Positions 35,471 through 43,208 of a stretch of 53,113 nucleotides of DNA are shown one piece after another. Origin of the DNA: JASLDZ01 sp964242895 (GTDB lineage: Bacteria; Pseudomonadota; Alphaproteobacteria; Caulobacterales; Caulobacteraceae); NCBI GenBank assembly GCA_964242895.1, contig CAXTBN010000011.1, positions 1 through 53,113 on the forward strand. The letters run 5' to 3'. The first letter of the stretch is position 1. The number at the start of each line of letters is the position of its first letter. Both the position numbers and the translations under genes were made by a program. The notes beneath the pieces are model-generated. The model was not told where the DNA came from. It saw nothing but the letters and a program-made list of their open reading frames with translations, and made no database searches.

Positions 35471-36061
35471 ATGCCCGCTCCCATGACCCCTCGGCTGGTG
35501 CTGGCCAGCGCCAGCCCGCGCCGTCTGCAGCTCCTGGCGCAGATCGGCGTCATCCCCGACGCGGTCGCGCCCGCCGACCTCGACGAGACGCCGCGCCCTG
35601 GCGAGCTCCCCCGCCTTCACGCCGCCCGCCTGGCGCGGGAGAAGGCCGTCGCCGTCGCCGCGCTGCATCCCGGCGCGTTCGTGCTCGCGGCCGACACGGT
35701 GGTCGCCATCGGCCGTCGCATCCTCCCCAAAGCGGCCGACGCCGGCGAGGTGCGCCGCTGCCTCGCGCTCCTCTCCGGCCGCGCGCACCGCGTGACCACC
35801 GCCGTCGCCCTCGCCGGCCCCGACGGGCGGGTGAGCACGCGCGAGGTGGAGAGCCGCCTGCACGTCAAGCGGCTCACGGCCGAAGAGATCGACGCCTACG
35901 CCGAGGGCGGGGAGGGGATCGGCAAGGCGGGCGGCTACGCCATCCAGGGCCGCGCGGGCGCCTTCGTAATCGCCCTGAACGGCTCCTACTCCGCCGTGGT
36001 CGGCCTACCGCTGTACGAGACGCGCGCCCTGCTCCTGGGCCGCGGCTGGGCCGCCCCGTGA
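35471..36061 (+). CDS. maf: Maf nucleotide pyrophosphatase
   Basis: A 196-residue Maf protein that hydrolyses non-canonical or modified nucleoside triphosphates. RLVLASASPRRLQLLAQIG, LAADTVVAIGRRILPKA and GKAGGYAIQGRAGAFV are hallmarks. The subfamily (dTTP/UTP or 7-methyl-GTP) is not assigned. An alternative ATG four codons downstream (35483) would fit family alignments equally; neither start has a strong ribosome binding site. Confidence 0.94.
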   Translation: MPAPMTPRLVLASASPRRLQLLAQIGVIPDAVAPADLDETPRPGELPRLHAARLAREKAVAVAALHPGAFVLAADTVVAIGRRILPKAADAGEVRRCLALLSGRAHRVTTAVALAGPDGRVSTREVESRLHVKRLTAEEIDAYAEGGEGIGKAGGYAIQGRAGAFVIALNGSYSAVVGLPLYETRALLLGRGWAAP

Positions 36062-36071
36062 GCGCGCCCCG

Positions 36072-37109
36072 GTGAGCACGGTCGCGGGCGTCCGCCGCCT
36101 GCTCCTCGACGAGGCGCCCGGCGAGCGGCGTGGCGTGGTGCTCCTCGACGGCCGCCCCGAACGCCTGCTGATCGCGCGCGACGGCGAGGGCCCGGCCGCC
36201 CCGCTCGGCGCCCGCTATGTCGGCAGGGTGACGGCGCTCGCGGGCGACCGCGCCTTCGTCGCCCTGCCGGGGGGACCGGACGGCGTGATGCGCACGTCGC
36301 CCACTGCGGCCCGCGCCGTCGAAGGCGCCGTCGTCGAGGTCGAGGTCGCCGCCGAGGCCTACGCCGAGAAGGGACCGCGCCTTATTTGGCTCGGGGCGGG
36401 GGCGGGGGCGCCGCGCCTCCTCGCCGCCGCCTCCGACATCCTCTCGCGCCTGCAGGCGTTCGCCCCGGATGCGGAGCTGGAGCGCGGGGCCGGAGCCCGC
36501 GAGGGGGCCGACTTCGCCGAGGAGGCGGCGCTCGCCGTCACGCACCGCTTCCGCGGCGGCCTGACGCTCCACGTCGAGCCGACGCGCGCGCTCACGGCGG
36601 TGGACGTCGACCTCGCCCCAGGCATGGCGGCCGGCGCGCGCCGCGGGCGCGAAGCGAACCTCTCCGCCATCCGCCACGCCGTGCGCCTGCTTCGGCTCAA
36701 GGCGCTCGCCGGCGCCGCCGTGGTCGATCTCGCCGGCCTGCCCGTTTCCGACGACCGCGGTGTCCTGCGCGCCGAGGCCGAGCGCGCCCTGGCGGCCGAT
36801 GGTCCGGACGCCGCGGCCGACTGGCCCGACCGCTTCGGTCTGCTGGCCCTGGCGCGGCCCCGCCGCGAGCGTCCGGTCGCCGCCGTACTGCTCGGTCCCG
36901 ATGGCCGCCCCTCGCCGCGCACCATCGCCCAGCGCCTCGTGCGCGAGCTGGAGCGCGCCGCGGCGTCCGAGCCCGGCTCACGCTGGATCGTCGCCGCGCC
37001 GGCCGCCGTGGCCGCGGCGCTCGCGCCGCTCCTGCCCAGGCTCGGCCCGCGCTTCGCCCTGCATAAACTGGCGGAGGGCGCCGGCGAGGCCCACATCCGC
37101 CCCGCGTGA
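36072..37109 (+). CDS. Short ribonuclease E/G family protein
   Basis: A 345-residue RNase E/G-like enzyme. An S1-like N-terminal part is seen (GARYVGRVTALAGDRAFVALP). The catalytic core follows with one metal-binding Asp in ALTAVDVDLAPG and the second in VVDLAGLPVSD. RNase G of E. coli has about 490 residues, so this form lacks most of the C-terminal zinc-link and small domains. Such short forms sit next to maf and yacG in many alphaproteobacteria. GTG start 10 bp after maf; its stop overlaps yacG. Confidence 0.85.
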   Translation: MSTVAGVRRLLLDEAPGERRGVVLLDGRPERLLIARDGEGPAAPLGARYVGRVTALAGDRAFVALPGGPDGVMRTSPTAARAVEGAVVEVEVAAEAYAEKGPRLIWLGAGAGAPRLLAAASDILSRLQAFAPDAELERGAGAREGADFAEEAALAVTHRFRGGLTLHVEPTRALTAVDVDLAPGMAAGARRGREANLSAIRHAVRLLRLKALAGAAVVDLAGLPVSDDRGVLRAEAERALAADGPDAAADWPDRFGLLALARPRRERPVAAVLLGPDGRPSPRTIAQRLVRELERAAASEPGSRWIVAAPAAVAAALAPLLPRLGPRFALHKLAEGAGEAHIRPA

Positions 37110-37264
37110 CCGACTCCCGAACCTGCCCGACCTGCGGCGAGCCCGCCGTCCACGCGCACCGGCCGTTCTGCGCGGCGCGCTGCGCGGAGGTGGACCTGCA
37201 GCGCTGGTTCAGCGGTCGATACGCGGTGCCCGGGCCATCCGCGGGCGACGAGGACGAGGACTGA
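37106..37264 (+). CDS. yacG: DNA gyrase inhibitor YacG
   Basis: A 52-residue zinc protein. Four cysteines (positions 7, 10, 22 and 26) are arranged as CPTCG...FCAARC, followed by DLQRWFSGRYAVPG and an acidic tail, exactly the YacG pattern. In E. coli YacG binds GyrB and blocks DNA binding. The GTG overlaps the RNase stop by four bases. It is the last gene of the run begun by murA and lies 69 bp before tRNA-Phe. Confidence 0.93.
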   Translation: MTDSRTCPTCGEPAVHAHRPFCAARCAEVDLQRWFSGRYAVPGPSAGDEDED

Positions 37265-37333
37265 TCCGACCCGGCGTGGTGCTGGACAGCCCGCGCCGCC
37301 CTCGGCTATGTCGCCGCCTCCGCCACGGCGCGG

Positions 37334-37409
37334 GCCTGGGTAGCTCAGTTGGTAGAGCAGCGGATTGAAAATCCGCGTGTCGGTGGTTCGAATCCGCCCC
37401 CAGGCACCA
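37334..37409 (+). tRNA. tRNA-Phe (GAA)
   Basis: A 76-base cloverleaf with acceptor GCCTGGG/CCCAGGC. The anticodon stem GCGGA/TCCGC encloses TTGAAAA, giving anticodon GAA. The T-arm GGTGG-TTCGAAT-CCGCC is followed by A73 and an encoded CCA. Confidence 0.97.
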
Positions 37410-37450
37410 TTCCCCTCCATCCCTCATTCCGCGAAAGCCGTGGTCACGCG

Positions 37451-37492
37451 CATGGTTCTTGCCCCGTCGTCGTGCTGCGGCGCAAGAACATG
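37451..37492. promoter_or_regulatory. Stem-loop downstream of tRNA-Phe
   Basis: CATG(G)TTCTTGC pairs with GCAAGAACATG, 11 bp with one bulged G around a 19-base loop. No T-run follows, so it is not a classical terminator. It may be a tRNA 3' processing/stability element or part of the exbB control region. Confidence 0.4.
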
Positions 37493-37495
37493 CCC

Positions 37496-37510
37496 TTGTG
37501 CACTGCACAA
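37496..37510. promoter_or_regulatory. Perfect dyad TTGTGCA-C-TGCACAA
   Basis: Two perfect 7-bp arms around a single central base, immediately after the stem-loop and 244 bp upstream of exbB. The form is that of an operator for a small dimeric repressor. It does not match the Fur box consensus. Regulator unknown. Confidence 0.4.
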
Positions 37511-37754
37511 CACCGGTGTGTGTGGCGGAAATTCCTTGACGCCGCGGGAGGCCCCGGTCATGGGTTTGGCCGCCGCAATTCTAAATGCGCGGTAAGGGTT
37601 CGGGCGTCTTCAAGGCGTTGCGGGCCTCGCCGGTCGAGGCGGGATGGCGCCACAGAGCCCTCCGGGTCGACGGTGAAGTGATTTCGGGGTGGAGACGCTC
37701 TGGCGCGACGACCCTTGGGCCCAACGTGCTTGATCAACCAGGAACTGGCTGAAG

Positions 37755-38657
37755 ATGCTGGATAAACGAACCACCCCGATGCTCGCTGCGCTGGGCGCTG
37801 TCGCGCTGCTGGCCGTGAGCGCGCCCGCCATGGCGCAAGCGCCGGCGGCGTCGAACACGACGACCACGACGTCCTCCACCGACACCGCAGCCCCGGCCGC
37901 TGCGCCGGCCGCCGCCGACACTCCCGCCGCCGCGGGCGGCGACGCCGCCCCGGGTCAGACCGCGAAGAAGTCGTCGCACGGCGCCGTGCAGATGTTCATC
38001 GACGCGACGCCCGTGCCGAAGACCGTGATGATCGGTCTCCTGCTGGCCTCGGTGTTCACCTGGACGCTGCTGATCATCAAGATCTTCGAGTTCAGCTCGC
38101 TGAACAAGTCGACCAACAAGTTCCTGGAAGAGTTCCGCGGCGCCCGCTCCATCGCCGACATCAACCGCATCTCCACGCAGGAGGAGTTCGAGGGCAACCC
38201 GATGGCCGACATGGCCGCCGCAGCCTCGGGCGAAGTGGAGCTGTCGCGTCAGGCGGGCCTGCAGGTCTCCGGTGAGAACCGCGGCTCCACCATCGACCGC
38301 GCCAACGCCGCCGTGGCCGCCGTGCAGGCGGGGCTCGGCAAGCGCCTCTCCTCCGGCATGCAGTTCCTGGCCTCCGTCGGATCGTCCGGTCCGTTCATCG
38401 GGCTGTTCGGCACCGTGTATGGCATCATGAACAGCTTCATCGGCATCGCCGACACGGGCACGACCAACCTGGCCGCCGTGGCCCCCGGCATCGCCGAGGC
38501 CCTGCTCGCCACCGGCATCGGCCTGTTCGCCGCCATCCCCTCGGTGATCTTCTACAACTACTTCCAGACTCGCATCTCCGCCTATGGCACGCGTACGGAA
38601 GGGTTCGTGGCCGAGCTGATGAACGCCATCTCGCGCCAGCTCGACAAGGGAGCGTAA
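37755..38657 (+). CDS. exbB: ExbB-type proton channel protein (MotA/TolQ/ExbB)
   Basis: A 300-residue inner-membrane protein, part of the ExbB-ExbD motor that energises TonB. It begins with a cleavable-looking signal sequence (ending AMAQ), then a roughly 45-residue Ala/Thr/Pro-rich stretch, before the first core helix. This N-terminal extension is found in one ExbB subgroup. The channel helices are seen in MQFLASVGSSGPFIGLFGTV and GIAEALLATGIGLFAAIPSV. It is followed 6 bp later by exbD and then tonB. Confidence 0.95.
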   Translation: MLDKRTTPMLAALGAVALLAVSAPAMAQAPAASNTTTTTSSTDTAAPAAAPAAADTPAAAGGDAAPGQTAKKSSHGAVQMFIDATPVPKTVMIGLLLASVFTWTLLIIKIFEFSSLNKSTNKFLEEFRGARSIADINRISTQEEFEGNPMADMAAAASGEVELSRQAGLQVSGENRGSTIDRANAAVAAVQAGLGKRLSSGMQFLASVGSSGPFIGLFGTVYGIMNSFIGIADTGTTNLAAVAPGIAEALLATGIGLFAAIPSVIFYNYFQTRISAYGTRTEGFVAELMNAISRQLDKGA

Positions 38658-38663
38658 CACCCC

Positions 38664-39122
38664 ATGGCAGCCAAGCTCGCAGGGCCTGGCGGCGGCGGCA
38701 AGTATCACGTCGAGGCGAACAGCGAGATCAACGTCACGCCGTTTGTCGACGTGATGCTGGTCCTCCTGATCATCTTCATGGTGGCGGCTCCGCTGGCCGT
38801 GTCGAAGATCAAGGTTGACCTGCCAGTCGCCAACGCCCCGGATACTCCCAATCCGCCGAAGCCCTTCAACATCTCCATGAAGCCGGACGGCTCGACCTAC
38901 CTTCAGGACCAGCCGACAACGCCCGAGACGGTGGGGGCGGACCTGAAGAAGTTGATCGGCACCAGAAACCCGGACAAAGAGCGGATCTTCATCCGCGGCG
39001 ACAAGGACGTGATGTACGGCGACTTCACCAAGGTGATGGCCAGCCTGCAGGACAACGGGTTCTACTCGGTGGCTCTGGTGGGTGAGGACAAGGCGGGCGT
39101 GGGAGGGCATAAGAAGCGATGA
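38664..39122 (+). CDS. exbD: ExbD-type biopolymer transport protein
   Basis: A 152-residue protein with one N-terminal membrane helix. The essential Asp sits in INVTPFVDVMLVLLIIFMV, the proton-carrying position of ExbD/TolR. The periplasmic domain follows (ERIFIRGDKDVMYGDFTKVM). It forms the motor with ExbB. Its stop overlaps the tonB ATG by four bases (ATGA). Confidence 0.95.
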   Translation: MAAKLAGPGGGGKYHVEANSEINVTPFVDVMLVLLIIFMVAAPLAVSKIKVDLPVANAPDTPNPPKPFNISMKPDGSTYLQDQPTTPETVGADLKKLIGTRNPDKERIFIRGDKDVMYGDFTKVMASLQDNGFYSVALVGEDKAGVGGHKKR

Positions 39123-39853
39123 GCGACGCTCCCCCCGTCCACCGCTACGACCCGCTCACCGACGAGCGCCCGCGCCGCAAGGGGCTGTCGCAGAGCTCGG
39201 TCATCGGAATCGTGGTCGCAGGCCTGCTCCACGCCGGGCTGTTCTTCTGGATCTACAAGACCAAGTTCGAAGTGAAGCCTTACGAGGCTCCGCCGGACGA
39301 GGCGATCAAGATCGAGGCCCCTCCGCCCCCGCCACCGCCGCCGCCTCCGCCGCCTCCGCCGCCCCCGTCGGCCAAGCCACCGCCGCCGATCGCGCCGCGG
39401 GCGACGCCGCCGCCGCCGCTGAACGTCGCACCTCCGCCGCCGCTGAACATCGCGCCGGTGAAGGTCCCCCTGCCGGAGACGCCCGCGCCGCCGCAACCGA
39501 CGCCTCCGGCCCCTCCGACTCTACCCGCGCCGCCGGCGCTTCCTCCGCCACCTTCGGTGATCACCAACCCGCAGTTCGACCGCAAGCCGAGCGCGGATGA
39601 CATGGCCACTTACTATCCGGAGCGTGCGCTTCGCGTGGGCAAGGAGGGGTCGGCTCGGATGACGTGTACGGTGACGGCCAAGGGCACGCTGGTCGGCTGT
39701 CGCGTGATCAGCGAGACTCCTGAAGACTTCGACTTCGGTGGTGCGGCTCTGAAGCTGTCCAAACTCTTCAAGCTCAAGCCGAAGACGATCGATGGGCAGT
39801 CGGTGGACGGAGGAACATACTCCTTCTCACTCAAGTTCGTCGTACCCAGCTGA
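39119..39853 (+). CDS. tonB: TonB energy-transducing protein
   Basis: A 244-residue TonB. A short cytoplasmic tail precedes one membrane helix (about 28-45). A periplasm-spanning Pro-rich rod of about 100 residues follows, opening with 16 consecutive prolines. The C-terminal domain has YYPERALRVGKEGSARMTC and ends in FSLKFVVPS. The canonical YP motif that contacts receptors appears as YYPERA. The usual Glu-Pro/Lys-Pro repeats are replaced by poly-Pro and PPPPLN repeats. It transfers motor energy to receptors such as the one at 17809-20622. Confidence 0.94.
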   Translation: MSDAPPVHRYDPLTDERPRRKGLSQSSVIGIVVAGLLHAGLFFWIYKTKFEVKPYEAPPDEAIKIEAPPPPPPPPPPPPPPPPSAKPPPPIAPRATPPPPLNVAPPPPLNIAPVKVPLPETPAPPQPTPPAPPTLPAPPALPPPPSVITNPQFDRKPSADDMATYYPERALRVGKEGSARMTCTVTAKGTLVGCRVISETPEDFDFGGAALKLSKLFKLKPKTIDGQSVDGGTYSFSLKFVVPS

Positions 39854-39881
39854 TCGCAGGGTCTGTCCCGGCGAGACGACC

Positions 39882-39920
39882 AGAGCCGCTCCGGGTGACC
39901 GGGGCGGCTCTTCTCTGTTC
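39882..39920 (+). terminator. Terminator of exbB-exbD-tonB
   Basis: A 13-bp stem (AGAGCCGCTCCGG with CCGGGGCGGCTCT, one G-T pair) around loop GTGA, followed by the T-rich tract TCTCTGTTC. It lies 28 bp after the tonB stop. Confidence 0.85.
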
Positions 39921-39980
39921 GGGCGAGCCTTGCCCGCCCGAACGGCTGCGACTAGAAGCGCCTCTCCGCGCCGCACGCGC

Positions 39981-40057
39981 GCCGCCTTAGCTCAGTTGGT
40001 TAGAGCGCCAGATTGTGGCTCTGGAGGTCCCCGGTTCGAGACCGGGAGGTGGTACCA
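39981..40057 (+). tRNA. tRNA-His (GTG), alphaproteobacterial type
   Basis: A 77-base cloverleaf. The anticodon stem CCAGA/TCTGG encloses TTGTGGC, giving anticodon GTG. Acceptor GCCGCCT pairs with AGGTGGT, so the first pair is G1-U72. The discriminator is A73, and CCA is encoded. Bacterial tRNA-His normally has an extra G-1 opposite C73. Its absence together with A73 is the known alphaproteobacterial variant. Confidence 0.95.
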
Positions 40058-40096
40058 ATCCAAGTCGTGGGGGGATCGGGCGTCGGCCAGATCCCC

Positions 40097-40123
40097 CGAC
40101 GCATCGAGGCGTCGCCCTCTTTG
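40097..40123 (+). terminator. Possible terminator after tRNA-His
   Basis: CGACGC and GCGTCG form a 6-bp stem around ATCGAG, followed by CCCTCTTTG. It is short, but lies 40 bp after the tRNA. Confidence 0.4.
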
Positions 40124-40248
40124 CCGTCTTTACGGTCCACAGCGCGTCCGCGCCGTCCTATCAACGTTCGCGGGCCTATGGTCCGTGGACGCCCCGGCGG
40201 CCTGATCCTCGCGCCTCCCGATCGCAGGTGTGCCGGCGAACGGCTCGC

Positions 40249-41262
40249 GTGAGCGGCCGGTGCGTCACGGTGGTGGGTGGCGGGGCCGTCGGGCTCGCGA
40301 TCGCGCTCGAACTCGCGCGCGCCGGCTGGCGCGTCGAGGGGGTGAGCGTAGGACTCGGGGCATCAGCCTCGGCGGTGGCGGCGGGCATGCTCGCGCCCGC
40401 GTCCGAGGCGCTGCTGGACGGCCTCGACGCAGACGATGCGGCCGCGCTCCTGCACGCCCGCAGGCGTTGGGACACCTGGGCCGGCCGCCTCGCGCTGCCC
40501 CTCGACACGACCGGCGCCCTGCATCTCGCGCTCGAGCCCGAGCTCGACGTGCGGACGGCCGTGGCGGCGCGGCTGGAAATCCAGGCGGAGCGGCGCGAGA
40601 GCGCCCTGTGGCTGCCGCAGGACGCGTCGCTCGATCCGCGCGCGGCGCTGGCGCGCCTGACGGCGGTCGCACGCGCCGCCGGCGCGGTGCTGCGTCTCGG
40701 ACGCGTGCAGGTCCGCGACGGGCGGCTGGAGCGCAACGGGTTGCCGCTCGAGGGCGAGGTGGTGCTGGCGGCAGGCTGGGGCTCGGCGGCGCTGGCCGGG
40801 GCCGCGCCGGAGCTCGCCGCTTTGACGCCGATCAAGGGGCAACTCCTGCGCGTGGCGGGGCCGGCCGTGCGAGGGCCGACGCTGCGTGCGCCGGGCGTCT
40901 ACCTCGCGCCGGGCGATGGCGGCTGGACCGTGGGCGCCACCATGGAAGCCGGACGCAGCGACCTCGCCCCCGACCCTGCGGCGCTGGCGCGCCTGCGCGC
41001 GGCGGCGGCGATTGTGCGGCCTGAACTCGCGCGGGGAGAGGCGCGAGCAGAAATCGGCGTGCGCGCGGCCACGCCCGACGGTCGACCGCTGGTGGGGCGC
41101 TCGCGGACGGGCGTCTGGCTCGCGACGGGCATGCGCCGCAACGGCTGGCTGCTGGCCCCGCTTGTGGCGGAAGGGATCGCCGCGTATCTCGCCGGCTCCG
41201 ACCCCGACGCCGCCCTGGCCGGCCAGGCTCGCGCCTGGAGCCCCGCGCGCGTCCCGACCTGA
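40249..41262 (+). CDS. FAD-dependent amino-acid oxidase, ThiO/DadA-like
   Basis: A 337-residue flavoprotein. The dinucleotide loop VTVVGGGAVGLAIALELA is at the N terminus. GMLAPASEALL, PIKGQLLRVAG and the C-terminal GVWLATGMRRNGWLLAPLVA are typical of glycine oxidase ThiO. ThiO makes iminoglycine for thiamine synthesis, but no thiG, thiS or TPP riboswitch is beside it, so a general D-amino-acid/glycine oxidase role is equally possible. The GTG at 40249 places the nucleotide loop right at the N terminus; no ribosome binding site is evident. Confidence 0.75.
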   Translation: MSGRCVTVVGGGAVGLAIALELARAGWRVEGVSVGLGASASAVAAGMLAPASEALLDGLDADDAAALLHARRRWDTWAGRLALPLDTTGALHLALEPELDVRTAVAARLEIQAERRESALWLPQDASLDPRAALARLTAVARAAGAVLRLGRVQVRDGRLERNGLPLEGEVVLAAGWGSAALAGAAPELAALTPIKGQLLRVAGPAVRGPTLRAPGVYLAPGDGGWTVGATMEAGRSDLAPDPAALARLRAAAAIVRPELARGEARAEIGVRAATPDGRPLVGRSRTGVWLATGMRRNGWLLAPLVAEGIAAYLAGSDPDAALAGQARAWSPARVPT

Positions 41263-41277
41263 CGCGCAAGGAGCGGC

Positions 41278-42447
41278 ATGAGCGCCTTCTGGCTGTCCGA
41301 CGAGCAGGAAGCGATCCGCGAGGGCGTGCAGCGCACCATCGCGCGTTTCGACGACGAGTACTGGCGCGAGACCGACGCCACGGGCGTCTTCCCCGAGGCC
41401 TTCGTCCAGGCCATGGCCGATGGCGGCTGGTTGGGCGCGGCCATGCCGGAAGAAGTCGGTGGTGCGGGCCTAGGCCTGACCGAGGCCGCCATCGTCATGC
41501 GCACGGTGGCTCAGAGCGGGGCGGGCTTCTCGGGGGCCAGCGCCGTGCACCTGAACATCTTCGGTCCGATGCCGATCGTGAAGTTCGGCACGGACGCCCA
41601 GCGCGAGGCCTGGCTGCCGCGCATCATCTCCGGCCAGGACAAGATGTGCTTCGCCGTCACCGAGCCGAACTCGGGGCTCGACACCTCCAGCCTGGAGACG
41701 CGGGCGGAGAAGACCAACGAAGGCTGGCGGCTGAACGGCCGCAAGATCTGGACCACCAGCGCTCAGCGGGCGAACAAGATCCTGATCATCGCCCGTACGA
41801 CGCCCAAGGATCAGGTCAAGCGCCCGACGGAGGGGCTGTCGCTGTTCTACTGCGACTTCGATCGCGCGCACATCGATGCAAAGCCGATCCCGAAGATGGG
41901 TCGGCGCGCGGTGGAGTGCAACACGCTTTTCATCGACGACCTGTCCGTGCCCGCCGACGCGCTGATCGGCGAGGAGGGCGCGGGTTTCCGCTACCTGCTC
42001 TCCGGCCTGAATCCCGAGCGCGTGCTGTTCGCGGTGGAGGCCATCGGCCTGGGCCGCGCGGCGCTCGCCAAGGCGGCGACCTACGCCAACGAGCGGATCG
42101 TGTTCGGCCGGCCGATCGGCAAGAACCAAGGCGTGCAGCACCCCCTGGCCAAGGCGTGGTGCGAGCTGGAGGCGGCGGACCTGATGGCCACCAAGGCGGC
42201 CGCGCTGTACGACGCCGGCCGCGAGTGCGGGGCGGAGGCCAACGCGGCCAAGTACCTGGGCGGCGAGGCGGGCTTCGGAGCCTGCGAGGCGGCGGTCCTG
42301 GCGCACGGCGGCATGGGCTACGCGCGCGAGTACGACGTGGAGCGCTACTTCCGCGAAGCCATGATCGCGCGCATCGCCCCCGTCAGCCGCGAGATGATCC
42401 TGAACTTCGTGGCCGAGCGCGTGCTGCACCTGCCGAAGAGCTACTGA
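41278..42447 (+). CDS. Acyl-CoA dehydrogenase
   Basis: A 389-residue flavoenzyme that introduces the alpha-beta double bond into acyl-CoA. Flavin-binding CFAVTEPNSGLDTS and IWTTSAQ, and the C-terminal AHGGMGYAREYDVERYFR, are family hallmarks. The catalytic Glu of medium-chain enzymes (in YEGT) is replaced by APVS here. Glu247 in SGLNPERV instead sits where isovaleryl- and long-chain-CoA dehydrogenases keep their base. This suggests a branched or long-chain-type active site. GGAG before the ATG supports the start. Confidence 0.92.
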   Translation: MSAFWLSDEQEAIREGVQRTIARFDDEYWRETDATGVFPEAFVQAMADGGWLGAAMPEEVGGAGLGLTEAAIVMRTVAQSGAGFSGASAVHLNIFGPMPIVKFGTDAQREAWLPRIISGQDKMCFAVTEPNSGLDTSSLETRAEKTNEGWRLNGRKIWTTSAQRANKILIIARTTPKDQVKRPTEGLSLFYCDFDRAHIDAKPIPKMGRRAVECNTLFIDDLSVPADALIGEEGAGFRYLLSGLNPERVLFAVEAIGLGRAALAKAATYANERIVFGRPIGKNQGVQHPLAKAWCELEAADLMATKAAALYDAGRECGAEANAAKYLGGEAGFGACEAAVLAHGGMGYAREYDVERYFREAMIARIAPVSREMILNFVAERVLHLPKSY

Positions 42448-42451
42448 GCGC

Positions 42452-43114
42452 TCAGCCGAGCTTGGCCACCCGCACGGCGTGGAAGAAGGCGGAGAGCTTG
42501 CGCGCGTCCAGCCGGCCCGCGGTGCGGACGCCGGTGCACAGGTCCACGCCGAAGGGGTTCACCTGCTCGATCGCCTCGCCCACGTTGCCGGGCGTCAGGC
42601 CGCCGGCCAGCCACACGGGAACGGGGCTGGCCTGTACGATGCGGCGGCTCACGGTCCAGTCGTGCGGCCGGCCCGTGCCTCCGAGCTCGGCCACCGTCAG
42701 CGCAGGACGTCCCGAGTCGAGGAGCAGGGCGTCCGCTAGTCCGGCGTAGCTTCGTGAGAGCTCCAGCGCGTGCTCGTCCTCGACATGCACCACCTGGATC
42801 AGCCTCAGCCAGGAGGCCACGCGACGCAGGGCGACATGCACGACCGGATCGAGGCGACGGACCAGCTGCACCACGCCGACGCCGGCCGAGCGGGCATGGT
42901 CGACGATGGCGTGCGGATCCTCACGCGAGGTGAGCAGGACGGGCGAGACGCCGGGCGGACAGGCGCTCGCGGCCTCGTGCGCCTGCACTTCGCCGATCGG
43001 TCCTGGACCTGACGGCATCTCGCCGACGAAGCCGAGGGCGTCGGCCCCGGCCGACACCGCCGCCCGCACCTCGCCGACAGACTGCATGCAGCAGACCTTC
43101 ACTCGGGTGCGCAT
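42452..43114 (-). CDS. Divergent phosphoribosylanthranilate isomerase-like (TrpF) protein
   Basis: A 220-residue TIM-barrel of the TrpF type. VKVCCMQSVGEVRAAVSAGA corresponds to the KICG strand 1 with the catalytic Cys. ALLLDSG carries the Asp. GGTGRPHDWTV and VWLAGGLTPGNV bind the phosphate end. The usual SPR segment after DALGF is missing and the GVDVSSGVE end reads GVDLCTGVRT. It stands alone, without trpB or trpA. So it could be a paralogue with another substrate rather than the tryptophan enzyme. GGAG six bases before the ATG supports the start. Confidence 0.72.
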   Translation of the reverse strand: MRTRVKVCCMQSVGEVRAAVSAGADALGFVGEMPSGPGPIGEVQAHEAASACPPGVSPVLLTSREDPHAIVDHARSAGVGVVQLVRRLDPVVHVALRRVASWLRLIQVVHVEDEHALELSRSYAGLADALLLDSGRPALTVAELGGTGRPHDWTVSRRIVQASPVPVWLAGGLTPGNVGEAIEQVNPFGVDLCTGVRTAGRLDARKLSAFFHAVRVAKLG

Positions 43115-43208
43115 GACCGGCTCCGGCGACGCGGGTCGGACGCGCGCCCGCAAGTTCCAGGCTAGCGCGAGCCGGTGAACAGCTCCGCAACGGCGGCGGC
43201 GAGCCGCC

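Larger units (their letters stand above)
37410..37754. other. 345-bp intergenic region before exbB
   Basis: No gene is supported. The region contains a bulged stem-loop (37451-37492) and a perfect 15-bp dyad (37496-37510), listed separately, and a TTGACG at 37536-37541 without a convincing -10. It probably holds the exbB promoter. Confidence 0.5.

Noticed and set aside
39313..39450. Short tandem DNA repeat as a CRISPR-like array
   Set aside because: The CCG/CCT repeats are simply codons for the poly-proline part of TonB.
40058..40248. TPP riboswitch before the ThiO-like gene
   Set aside because: The conserved CTGAGA core and its partner segment are not present.
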